Assembly: GCA_964460345.1 (NCBI GenBank)
Contig: CAYWRO010000003.1
Location: 1 to 64,000, forward strand
Length of the DNA: 64,000 nt
Direction of reading: 5' to 3'
From: CAYWRO01 sp964460345
Lineage (GTDB): Bacteria; Planctomycetota; Phycisphaerae; Phycisphaerales; UBA1924
The stretch's first letter is position 1. Every line of letters starts with the position of its first letter. Under the pieces are notes generated by a model. It worked only from the letters and a program-made list of their open reading frames with translations, was not told where the DNA came from and made no database searches. Positions 34,822-43,270 of this stretch are shown one piece after another. A program made the translations under genes and the position numbers.

Positions 34822-35292
34822 GTGATTCCCCGCCCGTCCGAAATCATTCGCCTTCGCATGGTGGTCCGCGCAGCTGTGATGGTGCTCGGCCTCATCCTCG
34901 CGCTCTGCGCGCTTCTGCCCGCGGCCTCCTGGGTGCTTGAAGGCGTGAACGACGGCGATTTCTTCGACCTGGCCTACTACGCGCCGCGCATCATCATCAT
35001 GATGAGTTTTCTCGTTGCGGGCGGAGTCCTGGCGCTCCTGAGCCGCGCCTTTGCTCGCCTTGCGGTGCCGATGCCCCGCATGCTGCGCTGTCCCGCGTGC
35101 GGGTACCGCCTTGAAAAGCTCGCCGCCTCAATCTGCCCGGAGTGCGGGCTCGGTCTCGACGATGAGTTTGTCTCGGCGAGCTGGCCGCAGCAGGCCGGTC
35201 GCAGACGGGATCCCCAGCCGCCGGTCGCGGCCGCGGCGGTTGCACGCCGTGAGGGGGATAGCGGCGGGAATCCGCCTTCCCCTGCGCTTTAG
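34822..35292 (+). CDS. Membrane protein with zinc ribbon
   Basis: 156 residues starting at GTG 34822 with GGAGG at 34811-34815. There are two predicted spans (VRAAVMVLGLILALCALLPAASWVL in part and IIIMMSFLVAGGVLALLSRAF) followed by a zinc ribbon (CPACGYRLEKLAASICPECG). The tail is polar and Pro/Gly/Arg-rich. It shares the zinc-ribbon style of the protein at 101-1081. The function is unknown. It follows the fusion gene by 33 bp on the same strand. Confidence 0.7.
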   Translation: MIPRPSEIIRLRMVVRAAVMVLGLILALCALLPAASWVLEGVNDGDFFDLAYYAPRIIIMMSFLVAGGVLALLSRAFARLAVPMPRMLRCPACGYRLEKLAASICPECGLGLDDEFVSASWPQQAGRRRDPQPPVAAAAVARREGDSGGNPPSPAL

Positions 35293-35397
35293 AAAAAAGC
35301 ACGGCCTTCAAGCATCCCGCGCGTGTGCGGCCGGTAGATTCCTCCCGCCGCCACCGGACCACCAGCGTTCGGCCAGCGCAGCGAAGGAGGCTCACCG

Positions 35398-36516
35398 ATG
35401 TCCATGCACCGGCGCGATGTTCTTGCGCTCGGCGCGGCTGTCGCCGCGGCCGCGTTCACACCACTCACCCTTGCAGCCCGTCGCCAGCCGGACGGCAAGG
35501 CGGACAAGACCATGAAACTGCTCATCCTCGGCGGCACAGGCTTTCTCGGCCCCCACATCGTGCGCGCCGCCATCGAACGCGGCCACACGATGACGCTCTT
35601 CAACCGCGGCAGAAGCAACCCGCATCTCTTCCCTGACCTTGAGAAGCTCCGCGGCGATCGCGGCGGCGATCTCGAAGCGCTCAAGGGCCGCGACTGGGAC
35701 GCCGTGATCGACACTTCGGGGTACGTGCCCAAACACGTGACCGACTCGACGAGCCTGCTGGCCGACCACGCGAAGCAGTACGTCTTCATCTCGACCGTGA
35801 GCGTGTACGCAAGCCTCGATAAGCCCGGCATGGACGAGAGCGCGCCGATCGCGCCCCTTCCACCGGGCGTGTCCGCCGACACGGACCAGGTCACGAACGA
35901 AACCTACGGCCCCCTCAAGGCGCTCTGCGAACAGGCCGCCGAGGCGGCGATGCCCGGACGCGTGACAAACATTCGCCCCGGCCTGATCGTCGGGCCCGGC
36001 GATCCGACGGACCGCTTCACGTACTGGCCCGTTCGCATCGACCGCGGCGGCGACGTCCTGGCGCCCGGCGCGCCGGAGCATCCCGTTCAGTTCATCGACG
36101 CTCGCGACCTTGCTGCATGGATCATCCATACGCTCGAGCAGCAGCACACCGGCACGTTCAACGCAACGGGCCCGGTGCCGCCGGTGACGATCGGCGAACT
36201 GCTGGAGACCTGCAGGAAGGAGGCAGGCTCCGATGCAAAGCTGATCTGGGCCGACGTCGAGACGCTCAGCCAGCACGAGGTCCGCGGCTGGTCAGACATG
36301 CCGGTGTGGGTGCCCCCTGTCGACGGCTACGCCGGCTTCTCCGCCGTCAGCGCTGAGGCCGCGGTCAAGGCCGGCCTGACGTTCCGCGGCATGGATGTCA
36401 CGGTCCGGGACACCCTGGAGTGGTGGAGGACACTTCCGGAGGAGCGGCGCGCCAAGCTTCGCGCCGGCATCAGTCCGGAACGGGAGCGCGAGGTGCTCAA
36501 GGCCATCGCGGGCTGA
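35398..36516 (+). CDS. Tat-exported NAD-dependent epimerase/dehydratase-like protein
   Basis: 372 residues. A twin-arginine type leader (MHRRDVLALGAAVAAAAF) is followed by an extended-SDR nucleotide-binding start, LLILGGTGFLGPHIVRAAIERG. ISTVSVYASLD and VTNETYGPLKALCEQAA carry the Ser and Tyr-x-x-x-Lys (YGPLK) catalytic elements. An SDR protein with a Tat signal would be folded with NAD before export. The substrate is unknown; closest pattern is isoflavone-reductase/sugar-epimerase-like SDRs. GGAGG at 35386-35390 fixes the start at 35398. It stands alone between the zinc-ribbon gene and the carrier gene. Confidence 0.82.
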   Translation: MSMHRRDVLALGAAVAAAAFTPLTLAARRQPDGKADKTMKLLILGGTGFLGPHIVRAAIERGHTMTLFNRGRSNPHLFPDLEKLRGDRGGDLEALKGRDWDAVIDTSGYVPKHVTDSTSLLADHAKQYVFISTVSVYASLDKPGMDESAPIAPLPPGVSADTDQVTNETYGPLKALCEQAAEAAMPGRVTNIRPGLIVGPGDPTDRFTYWPVRIDRGGDVLAPGAPEHPVQFIDARDLAAWIIHTLEQQHTGTFNATGPVPPVTIGELLETCRKEAGSDAKLIWADVETLSQHEVRGWSDMPVWVPPVDGYAGFSAVSAEAAVKAGLTFRGMDVTVRDTLEWWRTLPEERRAKLRAGISPEREREVLKAIAG

Positions 36517-36546
36517 AGTTAGACGCCTCCCGAATACACCGCACGC

Positions 36547-37902
36547 ATGCCGCACGAACGCGATGAGCCGCGCAGCCCGTTGAAGGCAATTCTCCTTCTC
36601 AGGCGCCATGAGGCAGGGCCGGTCGCACTCAGCGCAGTGTGCTTCTTCCTCCTACTGCTGTCGTACTACATCCTGCGGCCGATCCGGGAGACCATGGGCG
36701 TGGCCGGCGGCGTAGATCAACTGCGCGGGCTGTTCCTGGTGACGGTTACCGCGATGCTGCTGCTGAACCCCGTCTTCGGCTGGGTGGTGTCGCGGTGGCC
36801 GCGCCGGGTGTTCGTTCCAGCGACATACCTGTTCTTCGCGGCGAATCTGGCAGGCTTCTACGTGCTGCTTCGCGGCGGCATCGCGGCGAACCCGCACGTC
36901 GCCCGCGTCTTCTACGTCTGGGTGAGCGTCTTCAACCTGTTCGCCGTTGCGGTGTTCTGGGCGCTCATGGCGGATGTGTGGCTGCCGAGCCAGGCCAAGC
37001 GCCTCTTTCCGCTGATTGCGGTCGGGGGCACGATCGGAGCAATCTCGGGCGCGAAGATCACCGGCAGCCTGGTCGAGCCGATCGGGGCCGCGAATCTGGT
37101 GCTTGTCTCGGCATTCGTGCTGGTGCTTGCCGCGGCGTGTTCGATCGTGGTGGGCCGAGCGCACGCCGGTGTTCGGCATGCGACGCATAGCCACCAGCGG
37201 CGACTTTCCCGCGGCGGGGCGTTGGGCGGGCTTCTCGCCACAGCCCGTTCCCCATACCTGCTTGGAATCTGCGCGTACATGCTGGCCTACACCGTCACGT
37301 CGACTCTGCTGTACTTCCAGCAGGCGCAGATCGTGGCCGGTTACAGCGAGGATCATGTCAAGCGGGCAGAGGCATTTGCCGACATCGACCTGCTCACAAA
37401 CATCGTTGCCCTTGTTCTGCAACTGGTGATCACCGGGCGCGTGATGCAGGGGCGGTGGATGAGCGTGGGCGGCGTCGGCCTGGCTCTCGCCGCGCTGCCT
37501 GTGGCGATGGCGGGCGGCTTCGCAGCGCTCGCCGCATCGCCGACGCTTGGCGTCGTCATGGTGGTGCAGGCGTTGCGCCGCGCGGTCAACTATGGGCTGG
37601 CCAAGCCGGCGCGGGATGCGCTCTACACGGTGTTGCCCGCCGAAGAGAAATACAAGGCCAAGGCGTTCATTGACACCTTTGTGTACCGCGCCGGCGATGC
37701 CGCGGGCACGGGCATTGATGCGTTGCTCGCCCGCGCCGCCGGCGCAGCCGCGGCGCTCGCGGCAGTTGCGCCCATCGCCATCGGAATCGGCGGCGCGTGG
37801 GCCGTGCTGGCAGTGCTCCTCGGACGCGCCCACGCGGCCCGAGCCGTCGAGACGCAGGAGGGCTCGCACGAGGCTCAGGCCGTCACGGCTGGTGGGGCGT
37901 GA
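36547..37902 (+). CDS. NTP/NDP-translocase-like or MFS-like membrane carrier
   Basis: 451 residues with about 11-12 membrane spans. The N-terminal SYYILRPIRETMGVAGG, VSRWPRRVFVPATYLFFAANLAGFY split over spans 2-3, and the late motif LYTVLPAEEKYKAKAFIDTF followed by YRAGDAAG are typical of bacterial proteins annotated as nucleotide translocase (Tlc)-like or MFS carriers. Real ATP/ADP exchange is known mainly for intracellular parasites. In a free-living host the substrate may differ, and I do not assign one. The 3' end overlaps the convergent DUF6265-like gene by 20 bp. No Shine-Dalgarno sequence is evident at 36547. Confidence 0.72.
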   Translation: MPHERDEPRSPLKAILLLRRHEAGPVALSAVCFFLLLLSYYILRPIRETMGVAGGVDQLRGLFLVTVTAMLLLNPVFGWVVSRWPRRVFVPATYLFFAANLAGFYVLLRGGIAANPHVARVFYVWVSVFNLFAVAVFWALMADVWLPSQAKRLFPLIAVGGTIGAISGAKITGSLVEPIGAANLVLVSAFVLVLAAACSIVVGRAHAGVRHATHSHQRRLSRGGALGGLLATARSPYLLGICAYMLAYTVTSTLLYFQQAQIVAGYSEDHVKRAEAFADIDLLTNIVALVLQLVITGRVMQGRWMSVGGVGLALAALPVAMAGGFAALAASPTLGVVMVVQALRRAVNYGLAKPARDALYTVLPAEEKYKAKAFIDTFVYRAGDAAGTGIDALLARAAGAAAALAAVAPIAIGIGGAWAVLAVLLGRAHAARAVETQEGSHEAQAVTAGGA

Positions 37903-38449
37903 GATCAAAGGTCAACGTCTGCTTCTGACCCTCGCGAAAAATGTCCACAGCAATCCGCAGGGCCTTTTCTTCTGTTTGTTCCATGACGAGATCGCCATGC
38001 TGGCCATCGACCTCGCGCCGGAACACAACCCGTCCGGGACGCGCGTCAGCAAGCGACCATTCGAGACACGCATCCTTCTCTTCCCAACAGGTGAGCCCCT
38101 CGCCGGGATTGAAGTGCCGCAGGCGCAGCATCAGGCCCGCATCGGTCTGCTCGATCGCCATGAACTCGTAAAACCGAGCTTTGCCCTCCCGGCTCACCGA
38201 CCGAAAGGTGCCGACCATCGCATCGCCGAGGGGCTCGCCCCAGGTCTCCTCGACCGATGAGCCATCGGGGCGAGTGCCGCGCCAGTTGCCGACAATCCAG
38301 TTCAGGTCGTCAAGAGTCGCGGACGGCGCGGTTGTGTCCTGCGTGGTCTGAGTGCCTCCGGTCTGGAGTCCGCTTGGGAACGCGCCCGCGGCCGCCAGTG
38401 TGGCGATGCCGACAACGGCGATCAGGAGAACAAAGCTCGTTGGGCGCAT
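37883..38449 (-). CDS. Exported DUF6265-like protein
   Basis: 188 residues from ATG 38449, chosen because AAGGAG lies 6 nt upstream; an in-frame upstream ATG at 38494 would add 15 residues. A signal peptide (TSFVLLIAVVGIATLAAAGAFP) and a polar Thr-rich linker precede a lipocalin-like beta domain. The domain shows LNWIVGNWRGTRPDGSSVEE and WGEPLGDAMVGTFRSVSREGK, which match the DUF6265 signature of short secreted or periplasmic proteins. The biochemical role of this family is not known to me. It overlaps the carrier gene tail-to-tail and is divergent from gatC. Confidence 0.72.
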   Translation of the reverse strand: MRPTSFVLLIAVVGIATLAAAGAFPSGLQTGGTQTTQDTTAPSATLDDLNWIVGNWRGTRPDGSSVEETWGEPLGDAMVGTFRSVSREGKARFYEFMAIEQTDAGLMLRLRHFNPGEGLTCWEEKDACLEWSLADARPGRVVFRREVDGQHGDLVMEQTEEKALRIAVDIFREGQKQTLTFDLTPHQP

Positions 38450-38540
38450 GATTGCTCCTTGCTTGAAAGACCCGACACTTTGAGATTGTCTCATGCCGAT
38501 GAGCGGTCTGCAAGGGTGTTCGTTGTCCTAGAGTGCCACG

Positions 38541-38897
38541 ATGGCTGAAACGGGTGACGACAGAGCAGCGCAGGAAGGCTTGCCCGCCGAAGAAGTTCGC
38601 AGGATTGCGCACCTCGCGCGACTGGAGCTGAGCGACGAGCAGGTGGAGCGCTATCGAGTTCAACTGGGCAGTGTGCTCGAGTCGTTTCATGTCCTGCGCG
38701 GGCTGGACCTGGAGGGAGTTGAGCCCATGACGCACGTTGTTGAGGTCGCGCCTCCCGATGCCGGCGGCGAGGCCGCGAACCGGCTCGACCTGGATGAACC
38801 TCGCGAGAGCCTTCCCAACGATGCGCTCATGCGGATGGCGCCGGAGAAGCTGCAGCCATTCCTTCGCGTGCCGAAGGTGCTGGAAGGCCAAGACTAG
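38541..38897 (+). CDS. gatC: Aspartyl/glutamyl-tRNA amidotransferase subunit C
   Basis: 118 residues. The patterns EEVRRIAHLARLELSDEQVERY, FHVLRGLDLEGVEPMTHV and LNDALM-like LPNDALMRMAPEKLQPFLRVPKVL are standard GatC. It wraps around GatA and stabilises the GatCAB complex that converts mischarged Glu-tRNA(Gln) or Asp-tRNA(Asn) to the correct species. It is slightly longer than the usual 95-100 residues at the N-terminus. The partner genes gatA and gatB are not in the window, so the complex is dispersed in this genome. No clear Shine-Dalgarno sequence is seen. Confidence 0.94.
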   Translation: MAETGDDRAAQEGLPAEEVRRIAHLARLELSDEQVERYRVQLGSVLESFHVLRGLDLEGVEPMTHVVEVAPPDAGGEAANRLDLDEPRESLPNDALMRMAPEKLQPFLRVPKVLEGQD

Positions 38898-38933
38898 CGG
38901 GCCCTTCATGTCGGCCTGCCGCCAGGCCCACCG

Positions 38934-39842
38934 TCACCAGGGGATGACCTGTGTCACGCAATCCGGGCTGCCTCCCTCAGGGGGCCGGGGCAGTTCGCCG
39001 CGGCGGAGTGTATAGAGAGGCACGTGGCGCGGGCAGTTGATCCGTAGCCTCTCCATAATCGCCTCCCCTGTGCCGCGGCTGACGCAGCAGAGCGTCCCCC
39101 GCAGGCGCAGGACGCCCGTAGCCAGGTGCGCCGGCAGGTCGCTGGAGGTGTGAGGGGCCAGGCGCGGGGAGAGGCGGATCTGGCCGGCGTGCGTGTGCCC
39201 GGCAAGAACGAGGGGGAGGTTCATCGAGGCGGCGGTGATGAGGGCGGTCGGGATGTGCGCGAGGGTGATGGTGAAGGGGTCACGAGCGGAGGGAGGATGA
39301 TCAGCGGGGTCGCTGCCGCCAGCGCCGGCCACCGGCGCAGCGGCAGTCTCCGGCGTCTGCAGAGCGGCCGAGAGCAGATCCTCGGGCCAGTGAGCCCCGA
39401 GGATGCGCAGGGGCACGCCGCGGTGCTGCACGTCGACATGCTCGCCGTCGAGCCAGCGGACCTTGGCGAGGCGTCTGCGGGCCGCCCGCATGAACGGGGT
39501 GGTGTCATGATTGCCGAAGATGCCGAAGGCTCCCAAACGGGGACGGATCGCATCTACCACGGCGCTGAGGGCCTTCAGGGCGGAGCGGGCGTTGGGGGGG
39601 CTGTCCATGTAGTCGCCGGTGAACGCCACGATGTCGGCCGGCGTGCGACGAAGCCCTTCCAGCATCGACCGGAACCACCGCCGGCCCCATTGCGGCGTCC
39701 GGGAGTGGAGGTCGGAGATATGAAGAATGGTGAGGCCGTCCAACGCAGCGGGCAGGGAGGAGTGGGGGATCTCAAAGGGCTCGATCGGCGCGGGCGGCCG
39801 CGGCTGGCGGAACGCGGTCGCGGCCTCGAGGGTGGGGGGCAT
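38934..39842 (-). CDS. Metallophosphoesterase (YkuE/YaeI-like)
   Basis: 302 residues of the calcineurin-like phosphoesterase fold. The metal-ligand motifs appear in order: LHISDLHSRT (DxH), AFTGDYMDS (GDxxD), IFGNHDTT (GNHD) and VLAGHTHAGQIRL (GHxH). The IRPRLGAFGIF spacing matches the YkuE/YaeI subgroup, members of which can act on UDP-2,3-diacylglucosamine or other phosphodiesters. There is an Ala/Pro/Gly-rich insertion before PFTITLAHIP (nt about 39290-39345). It has no signal peptide. It is convergent with gatC and divergent from the HTH-membrane gene. Confidence 0.85.
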   Translation of the reverse strand: MPPTLEAATAFRQPRPPAPIEPFEIPHSSLPAALDGLTILHISDLHSRTPQWGRRWFRSMLEGLRRTPADIVAFTGDYMDSPPNARSALKALSAVVDAIRPRLGAFGIFGNHDTTPFMRAARRRLAKVRWLDGEHVDVQHRGVPLRILGAHWPEDLLSAALQTPETAAAPVAGAGGSDPADHPPSARDPFTITLAHIPTALITAASMNLPLVLAGHTHAGQIRLSPRLAPHTSSDLPAHLATGVLRLRGTLCCVSRGTGEAIMERLRINCPRHVPLYTLRRGELPRPPEGGSPDCVTQVIPW

Positions 39843-40051
39843 TCGGGAGGATACGGAGGGCTCACCCTGGTTGCTTGCCCGTCGGCCGGGCGATGGCGTG
39901 CAACCCCGGGGCGTGGGGGAGCGAACCGCATATACTGGCGGCCGAGCCCCACCGGGGGCGGGTTCGCGCCCGGGGTGGGTCTGGGCGGGGACCGGGAGTT
40001 TCGATAGAGCCGGGTGAATGGGCCCGGGTGTGCTTAGGGAGGCGTTGGCAA

Positions 40052-40909
40052 ATGGCCAAGATGTTCTATACCCCGGAAGAGGCCGCCGAGCGGCTCGGCG
40101 TCAGCGAGACGGAACTGAAGGACATGGTGGCCAAGGGCCAGCTTTCCGAGTTCCGTGACCGCAACGAGCTGCGTTTCAAGGTCGAGCAGGTCGACATGCT
40201 CGCCACGGGGCACGAGGAGGAGCACGACGATGATTTCGGCGTGATTCCGCTCTCCGACACCGGCGGCGGCACCGGCCTTGGCCTCGCGGCCGACTCAGGC
40301 ATGGCCCTGAGCCGTTCAGGCTCCGGATCGGCGATCGAGGTGGACGATTTCTCGGCCGAGACCGTCTCCGCCAAGGAGCAGTCGGGCATCAGCATCTTCG
40401 ACGCCGACGAGGAGGTGGCGGACGCCTCTGCCGAGACGCTCATCACAGACTCCGGCCCGGGCGCGGGTCTGACCATGGATGCGGTCGGATCGGGCTCCGG
40501 CCTGCTGGACCTCACGCGCGAAGCGGATGACACATCGCTCGGCGCGGATCTTCTCGACGATGTTTACTCCGGCGGCGCCTCGGAGACGCAGGGCTCCTCC
40601 GGTCTCTTCGAGACGACGGGGGCGGCCAGCGATGTCTCAGGCTCGTTCGCGGACGCTGCACCGGTCGCGATGATCGCGGCGGAGCCGATGGACAACGGCT
40701 TCTCCGGCTTCACCGGTGGCGTGATGCTGGCGGTCGCACTCCTGCTGGCCGTGACGATGACCGTCGCTCTGACCGGGCTGACCGGGACGACCGCGGGAGG
40801 GCTTTCCGAGATGCTCGGCGGCAGCAACCTGCTGATCTTCATCGGCGCCGGCGTCGCGGCCATCGTCCTCTTCGGTGTCGTCGGCTGGTTGATCGGCAAG
40901 AAGAACTGA
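40052..40909 (+). CDS. HTH protein with acidic disordered middle and two C-terminal membrane spans
   Basis: 285 residues. GGGAGG at 40037-40042 sets the start at 40052. Residues 1-50 form an excisionase/MerR-type helix-turn-helix: YTPEEAAERLGVSETELKDM followed by AKGQLSEFRDRNELRFKVEQV. The middle (about 55-215) is a low-complexity region rich in Asp, Glu, Ser, Gly and Ala. The end has two membrane spans (GVMLAVALLLAVTMTVALTGL and LLIFIGAGVAAIVLFGVVGWL). A membrane-tethered DNA-binding-like domain could relay a surface signal. A canonical terminator follows. Whether the HTH really binds DNA is not shown. Confidence 0.75.
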   Translation: MAKMFYTPEEAAERLGVSETELKDMVAKGQLSEFRDRNELRFKVEQVDMLATGHEEEHDDDFGVIPLSDTGGGTGLGLAADSGMALSRSGSGSAIEVDDFSAETVSAKEQSGISIFDADEEVADASAETLITDSGPGAGLTMDAVGSGSGLLDLTREADDTSLGADLLDDVYSGGASETQGSSGLFETTGAASDVSGSFADAAPVAMIAAEPMDNGFSGFTGGVMLAVALLLAVTMTVALTGLTGTTAGGLSEMLGGSNLLIFIGAGVAAIVLFGVVGWLIGKKN

Positions 40910-40934
40910 GCAGCTTCGCCTGATTTGAACCACA

Positions 40935-40959
40935 AAGGGGGCCGCACGGCCCCTTTTTT
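40935..40959 (+). terminator. Rho-independent terminator
   Basis: The stem GGGGCC/GGCCCC has a GCAC loop, is bordered by AAAG, and is followed by a run of six T. It lies 26 bp after the stop of the HTH-membrane gene and just before the convergent gene at 40979-41398. It is the clearest terminator in the window. Confidence 0.85.
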
Positions 40960-40978
40960 CATGGGCGATGCGTCGCCA

Positions 40979-41398
40979 TTAGAGAAGCCGCGGCGCGGCG
41001 TATCGGCCGCCGGGGATCTTCAGTTGCGCAAGCAGCGTGGTCCGCGCGAAGAGCAACTCGGGCGGGCCCCCACTGTGGCGGCGGAGGGTCACCCAGAGCA
41101 GGCCGTCAATCTCAAGGTGTTCCAGCCCGGCGTCCGCATCGTGGATATGCCGCGTTACCGGCGCTTCGGCCAGGCGCTCGCAATCTTCCGCTTGATTCGT
41201 GTGCAGGACTGCAGTGCCCGCGTCACCCAGGATGCACCAGCGAAGTTCAGATGCCGCCGAGGCGCCGCCGCCGATTGCCCAACTGATGCACAGTGTTGCG
41301 CTGCTGGCACGCACCGGCCCGGTCGACCGGTGATCGCCGCGGCCTGGGGCTGCACCCCGTCCGAGACCCTGGATGAGATCAACTGTGCCGGCGGGCAT
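40979..41398 (-). CDS. Hypothetical protein coupled to the GbsR/MarR regulator
   Basis: 139 residues, no recognised family. The most protein-like part is the C-terminal half (AVLHTNQAEDCERLAEAPVT, HIHDADAGLEHLEIDGLLWV, ELLFARTTLLAQLKIPGG). The start ATG 41398 lies two bases after the stop of the regulator gene, on the same strand, which argues that it is real and co-translated. It could be a small sensor, an immunity-like partner or simply uncharacterised. I found no signal peptide or membrane span. Confidence 0.5.
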   Translation of the reverse strand: MPAGTVDLIQGLGRGAAPGRGDHRSTGPVRASSATLCISWAIGGGASAASELRWCILGDAGTAVLHTNQAEDCERLAEAPVTRHIHDADAGLEHLEIDGLLWVTLRRHSGGPPELLFARTTLLAQLKIPGGRYAAPRLL

Positions 41399-41400
41399 GG

Positions 41401-41967
41401 TTACACGACCCTGGAGAGCAGGTTCGCCGCGGCACGGAGGCCTTTGCCCTCCGTTTCGGCGAAACGCTGGCCGACCTTCTCGATCATCTGTGTGAGTTGC
41501 AGAAGCTGGTCAAGACGCTGGTTGTGGGCCTCCACGTCCTGCGGTTGCACATCACCCGCAGTGCGCTGTTCGTCGGCGGTCAGGTCGCGAATCTCGAAGA
41601 GCGAGGCCAAAATCGGGTGAATCTCGCGCCGCAGTCGCTCACGCACGACGGCGCGCGACAGGGCGTACACATCCTGCTGCGCCTCGAAGTACTCCTTCCG
41701 GTCCCCGCGCTTATGGACTTTGAAAACGATGCCCCAGTCCAGCAGCGCCCGCAGAGACATCGACGCATTTCCCCGGCTGATGCGCAGGCGGTCCATTACC
41801 TCGTCGGTGTTGAGTGGCGCACCGATGATGTAAAGGAGTGCGAAGATCTCGGCCATCGTTCGGCTGATCCCCCAGGTCGATCCCATTTGTCCCCACGAGG
41901 CGATGAACGCATCCTGCGCAGCAGTCAGGTCGTCTGGGGTGATCGGCCTTGGCGATCGTGTGGCCAT
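41401..41967 (-). CDS. GbsR/MarR-family transcriptional regulator
   Basis: 188 residues. The pattern FIASWGQMGSTWGISRTMAEIFALL with LYIIGAPLNTDEVMDRLRIS, RGNASMSLRALLDWGIVFKV and HKRGDRKEYFEAQQDVY is the winged helix of the GbsR/MarR group. A C-terminal dimerisation helix follows (LDQLLQLTQMIEKVGQRFAE). GbsR members repress osmoprotectant or other stress operons. Its targets are likely its own small operon or the divergent dinB, whose start is 97 bp away. No clear operator palindrome is visible in that spacer. Confidence 0.85.
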   Translation of the reverse strand: MATRSPRPITPDDLTAAQDAFIASWGQMGSTWGISRTMAEIFALLYIIGAPLNTDEVMDRLRISRGNASMSLRALLDWGIVFKVHKRGDRKEYFEAQQDVYALSRAVVRERLRREIHPILASLFEIRDLTADEQRTAGDVQPQDVEAHNQRLDQLLQLTQMIEKVGQRFAETEGKGLRAAANLLSRVV

Positions 41968-42064
41968 ATGAAGGATGGTACGGCTCGCGCGATCAGAGGC
42001 AACATCAGTTTCAGAAATATTTGAAAGTTGCAGCCGGTTGGGTGCAGGTGTGTACGATGTTTGT

Positions 42065-43228
42065 ATGGGATCCAGGCCCCGGTCAATCCTTCATGTAGAT
42101 ATGGATGCCTTCTTCGCATCCGTTGAGCAGCGAGACAACCCCGCCCTTCGGGGCAAGGCGGTGCTGGTCGGCGGGACCGGGCCTCGGGGCGTCGTCACCG
42201 CGGCGTCGTACGAGGCACGCCGCTTCGGCTGCCGCAGCGCCCAGCCGATGAGCCAGGCACGGCGCCTGTGTCCGCACGCCATCGTCGTGAAAGGGCGCTT
42301 CGACGCATACCGCGAGGCGTCGCGCACCGTCTTTGCGATTCTGGAGTCGTACACCCCGCTCGTTCAGCCGGTGAGCATCGATGAGGCCTATCTGGATGTC
42401 AGCGGCTCGGTGCGGCTCTTCGGAGATGCACGCGCGGTCGCGGAACAGATCCGAACGCGCATCCGCGGTGAAGTAGGGCTCACCGCCTCGGTCGGCATCG
42501 CGCCGAACAAGTTTCTGGCGAAGCTGGCGTCGGACATGAACAAGCCGGACGGCCTGACCCTCATTGATCCGGGCCGTGTTCAGGAGACGCTCGATCCGCT
42601 CCCTGTCGGTGCGATCTTCGGTGTGGGGCCGAAGATGGTGGAGCGGCTGCGCCGAATGGGAGTGCGCACGATCGGCGAACTGCGCGCGCTCTCCGAGGAG
42701 GGACTGCGGCAGCGGTTCGGCAACTATGGCGCGCACCTCTGGAGGCTGGCCCGCGGCCTTGATGACCGTCCCGTGCACGCCGATCGCGAGGCCAAGAGCA
42801 TCGGGCACGAGCAGACGTTCGGGGTGGACCTGGCCGATGCCGATGAAGTGCGCCGCGTGCTCGCCCGGCAGGCCGAAGACGTCGCGAGACGGGTGCGCCG
42901 ACACGGCCTGCTTGCCCGCACCGTGACGGTGAAGATCCGCTTTGGAGATTACGAGACGATCACTCGCTCAAGGACCCTAGAGGACGCTTCAGACCGCACA
43001 GACGTGCTGTTTGACGCCGCGGCGGGCCTGCTGGAGCGATGGCGCCGCTTGGAAGGATTCCGGCCGGTTCGCCTGATCGGGGTGCAGGCAAGCCACTTCG
43101 CGGCCGAGGCGCAGGCGGGCCTGTTTACGGCAGCGGAGGACGACAAGCGACGCGCGGCGGAACGAGCCGCGGATGCGGTCGTAGCCAAGTTCGGCAAAGG
43201 CGCGATTCGACGCGGTGCGGGAATGTAG
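42065..43228 (+). CDS. dinB: DNA polymerase IV (Y-family)
   Basis: 387 residues. The palm motif ILHVDMDAFFASVEQRDNP at residues 8-26 and SIDEAYLDVSGSVRL near residue 105 carry the catalytic acidic residues. NKFLAKLASDMNKPDGL and the helix-hairpin-helix region (IFGVGPKMVERLRRMGVRTIG) are also DinB-like. The little-finger domain runs SIGHEQTFGVDL to RLIGVQASHF. It is an error-prone translesion polymerase. I chose ATG 42065; the frame is open from 41975 but the upstream part is not family-like. A C-terminal beta-clamp-type hydrophobic motif (QAGLFTA) is present. It is divergent from the GbsR-type gene and convergent with ruvX. Confidence 0.95.
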   Translation: MGSRPRSILHVDMDAFFASVEQRDNPALRGKAVLVGGTGPRGVVTAASYEARRFGCRSAQPMSQARRLCPHAIVVKGRFDAYREASRTVFAILESYTPLVQPVSIDEAYLDVSGSVRLFGDARAVAEQIRTRIRGEVGLTASVGIAPNKFLAKLASDMNKPDGLTLIDPGRVQETLDPLPVGAIFGVGPKMVERLRRMGVRTIGELRALSEEGLRQRFGNYGAHLWRLARGLDDRPVHADREAKSIGHEQTFGVDLADADEVRRVLARQAEDVARRVRRHGLLARTVTVKIRFGDYETITRSRTLEDASDRTDVLFDAAAGLLERWRRLEGFRPVRLIGVQASHFAAEAQAGLFTAAEDDKRRAAERAADAVVAKFGKGAIRRGAGM

Positions 43229-43270
43229 CGCCGGTGGTGCTTGAGCCCCCTGCAAAAGCGATGCGACGGA

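Noticed and set aside
39920..40051. Promoter with TATACT at 39931-39936 and a GC hairpin at 39948-39979 upstream of the HTH-membrane gene
   Set aside because: The -10-like hexamer is good but no -35 is present at the right distance, and the hairpin has a 2-bp internal mismatch; not strong enough to list as a feature.
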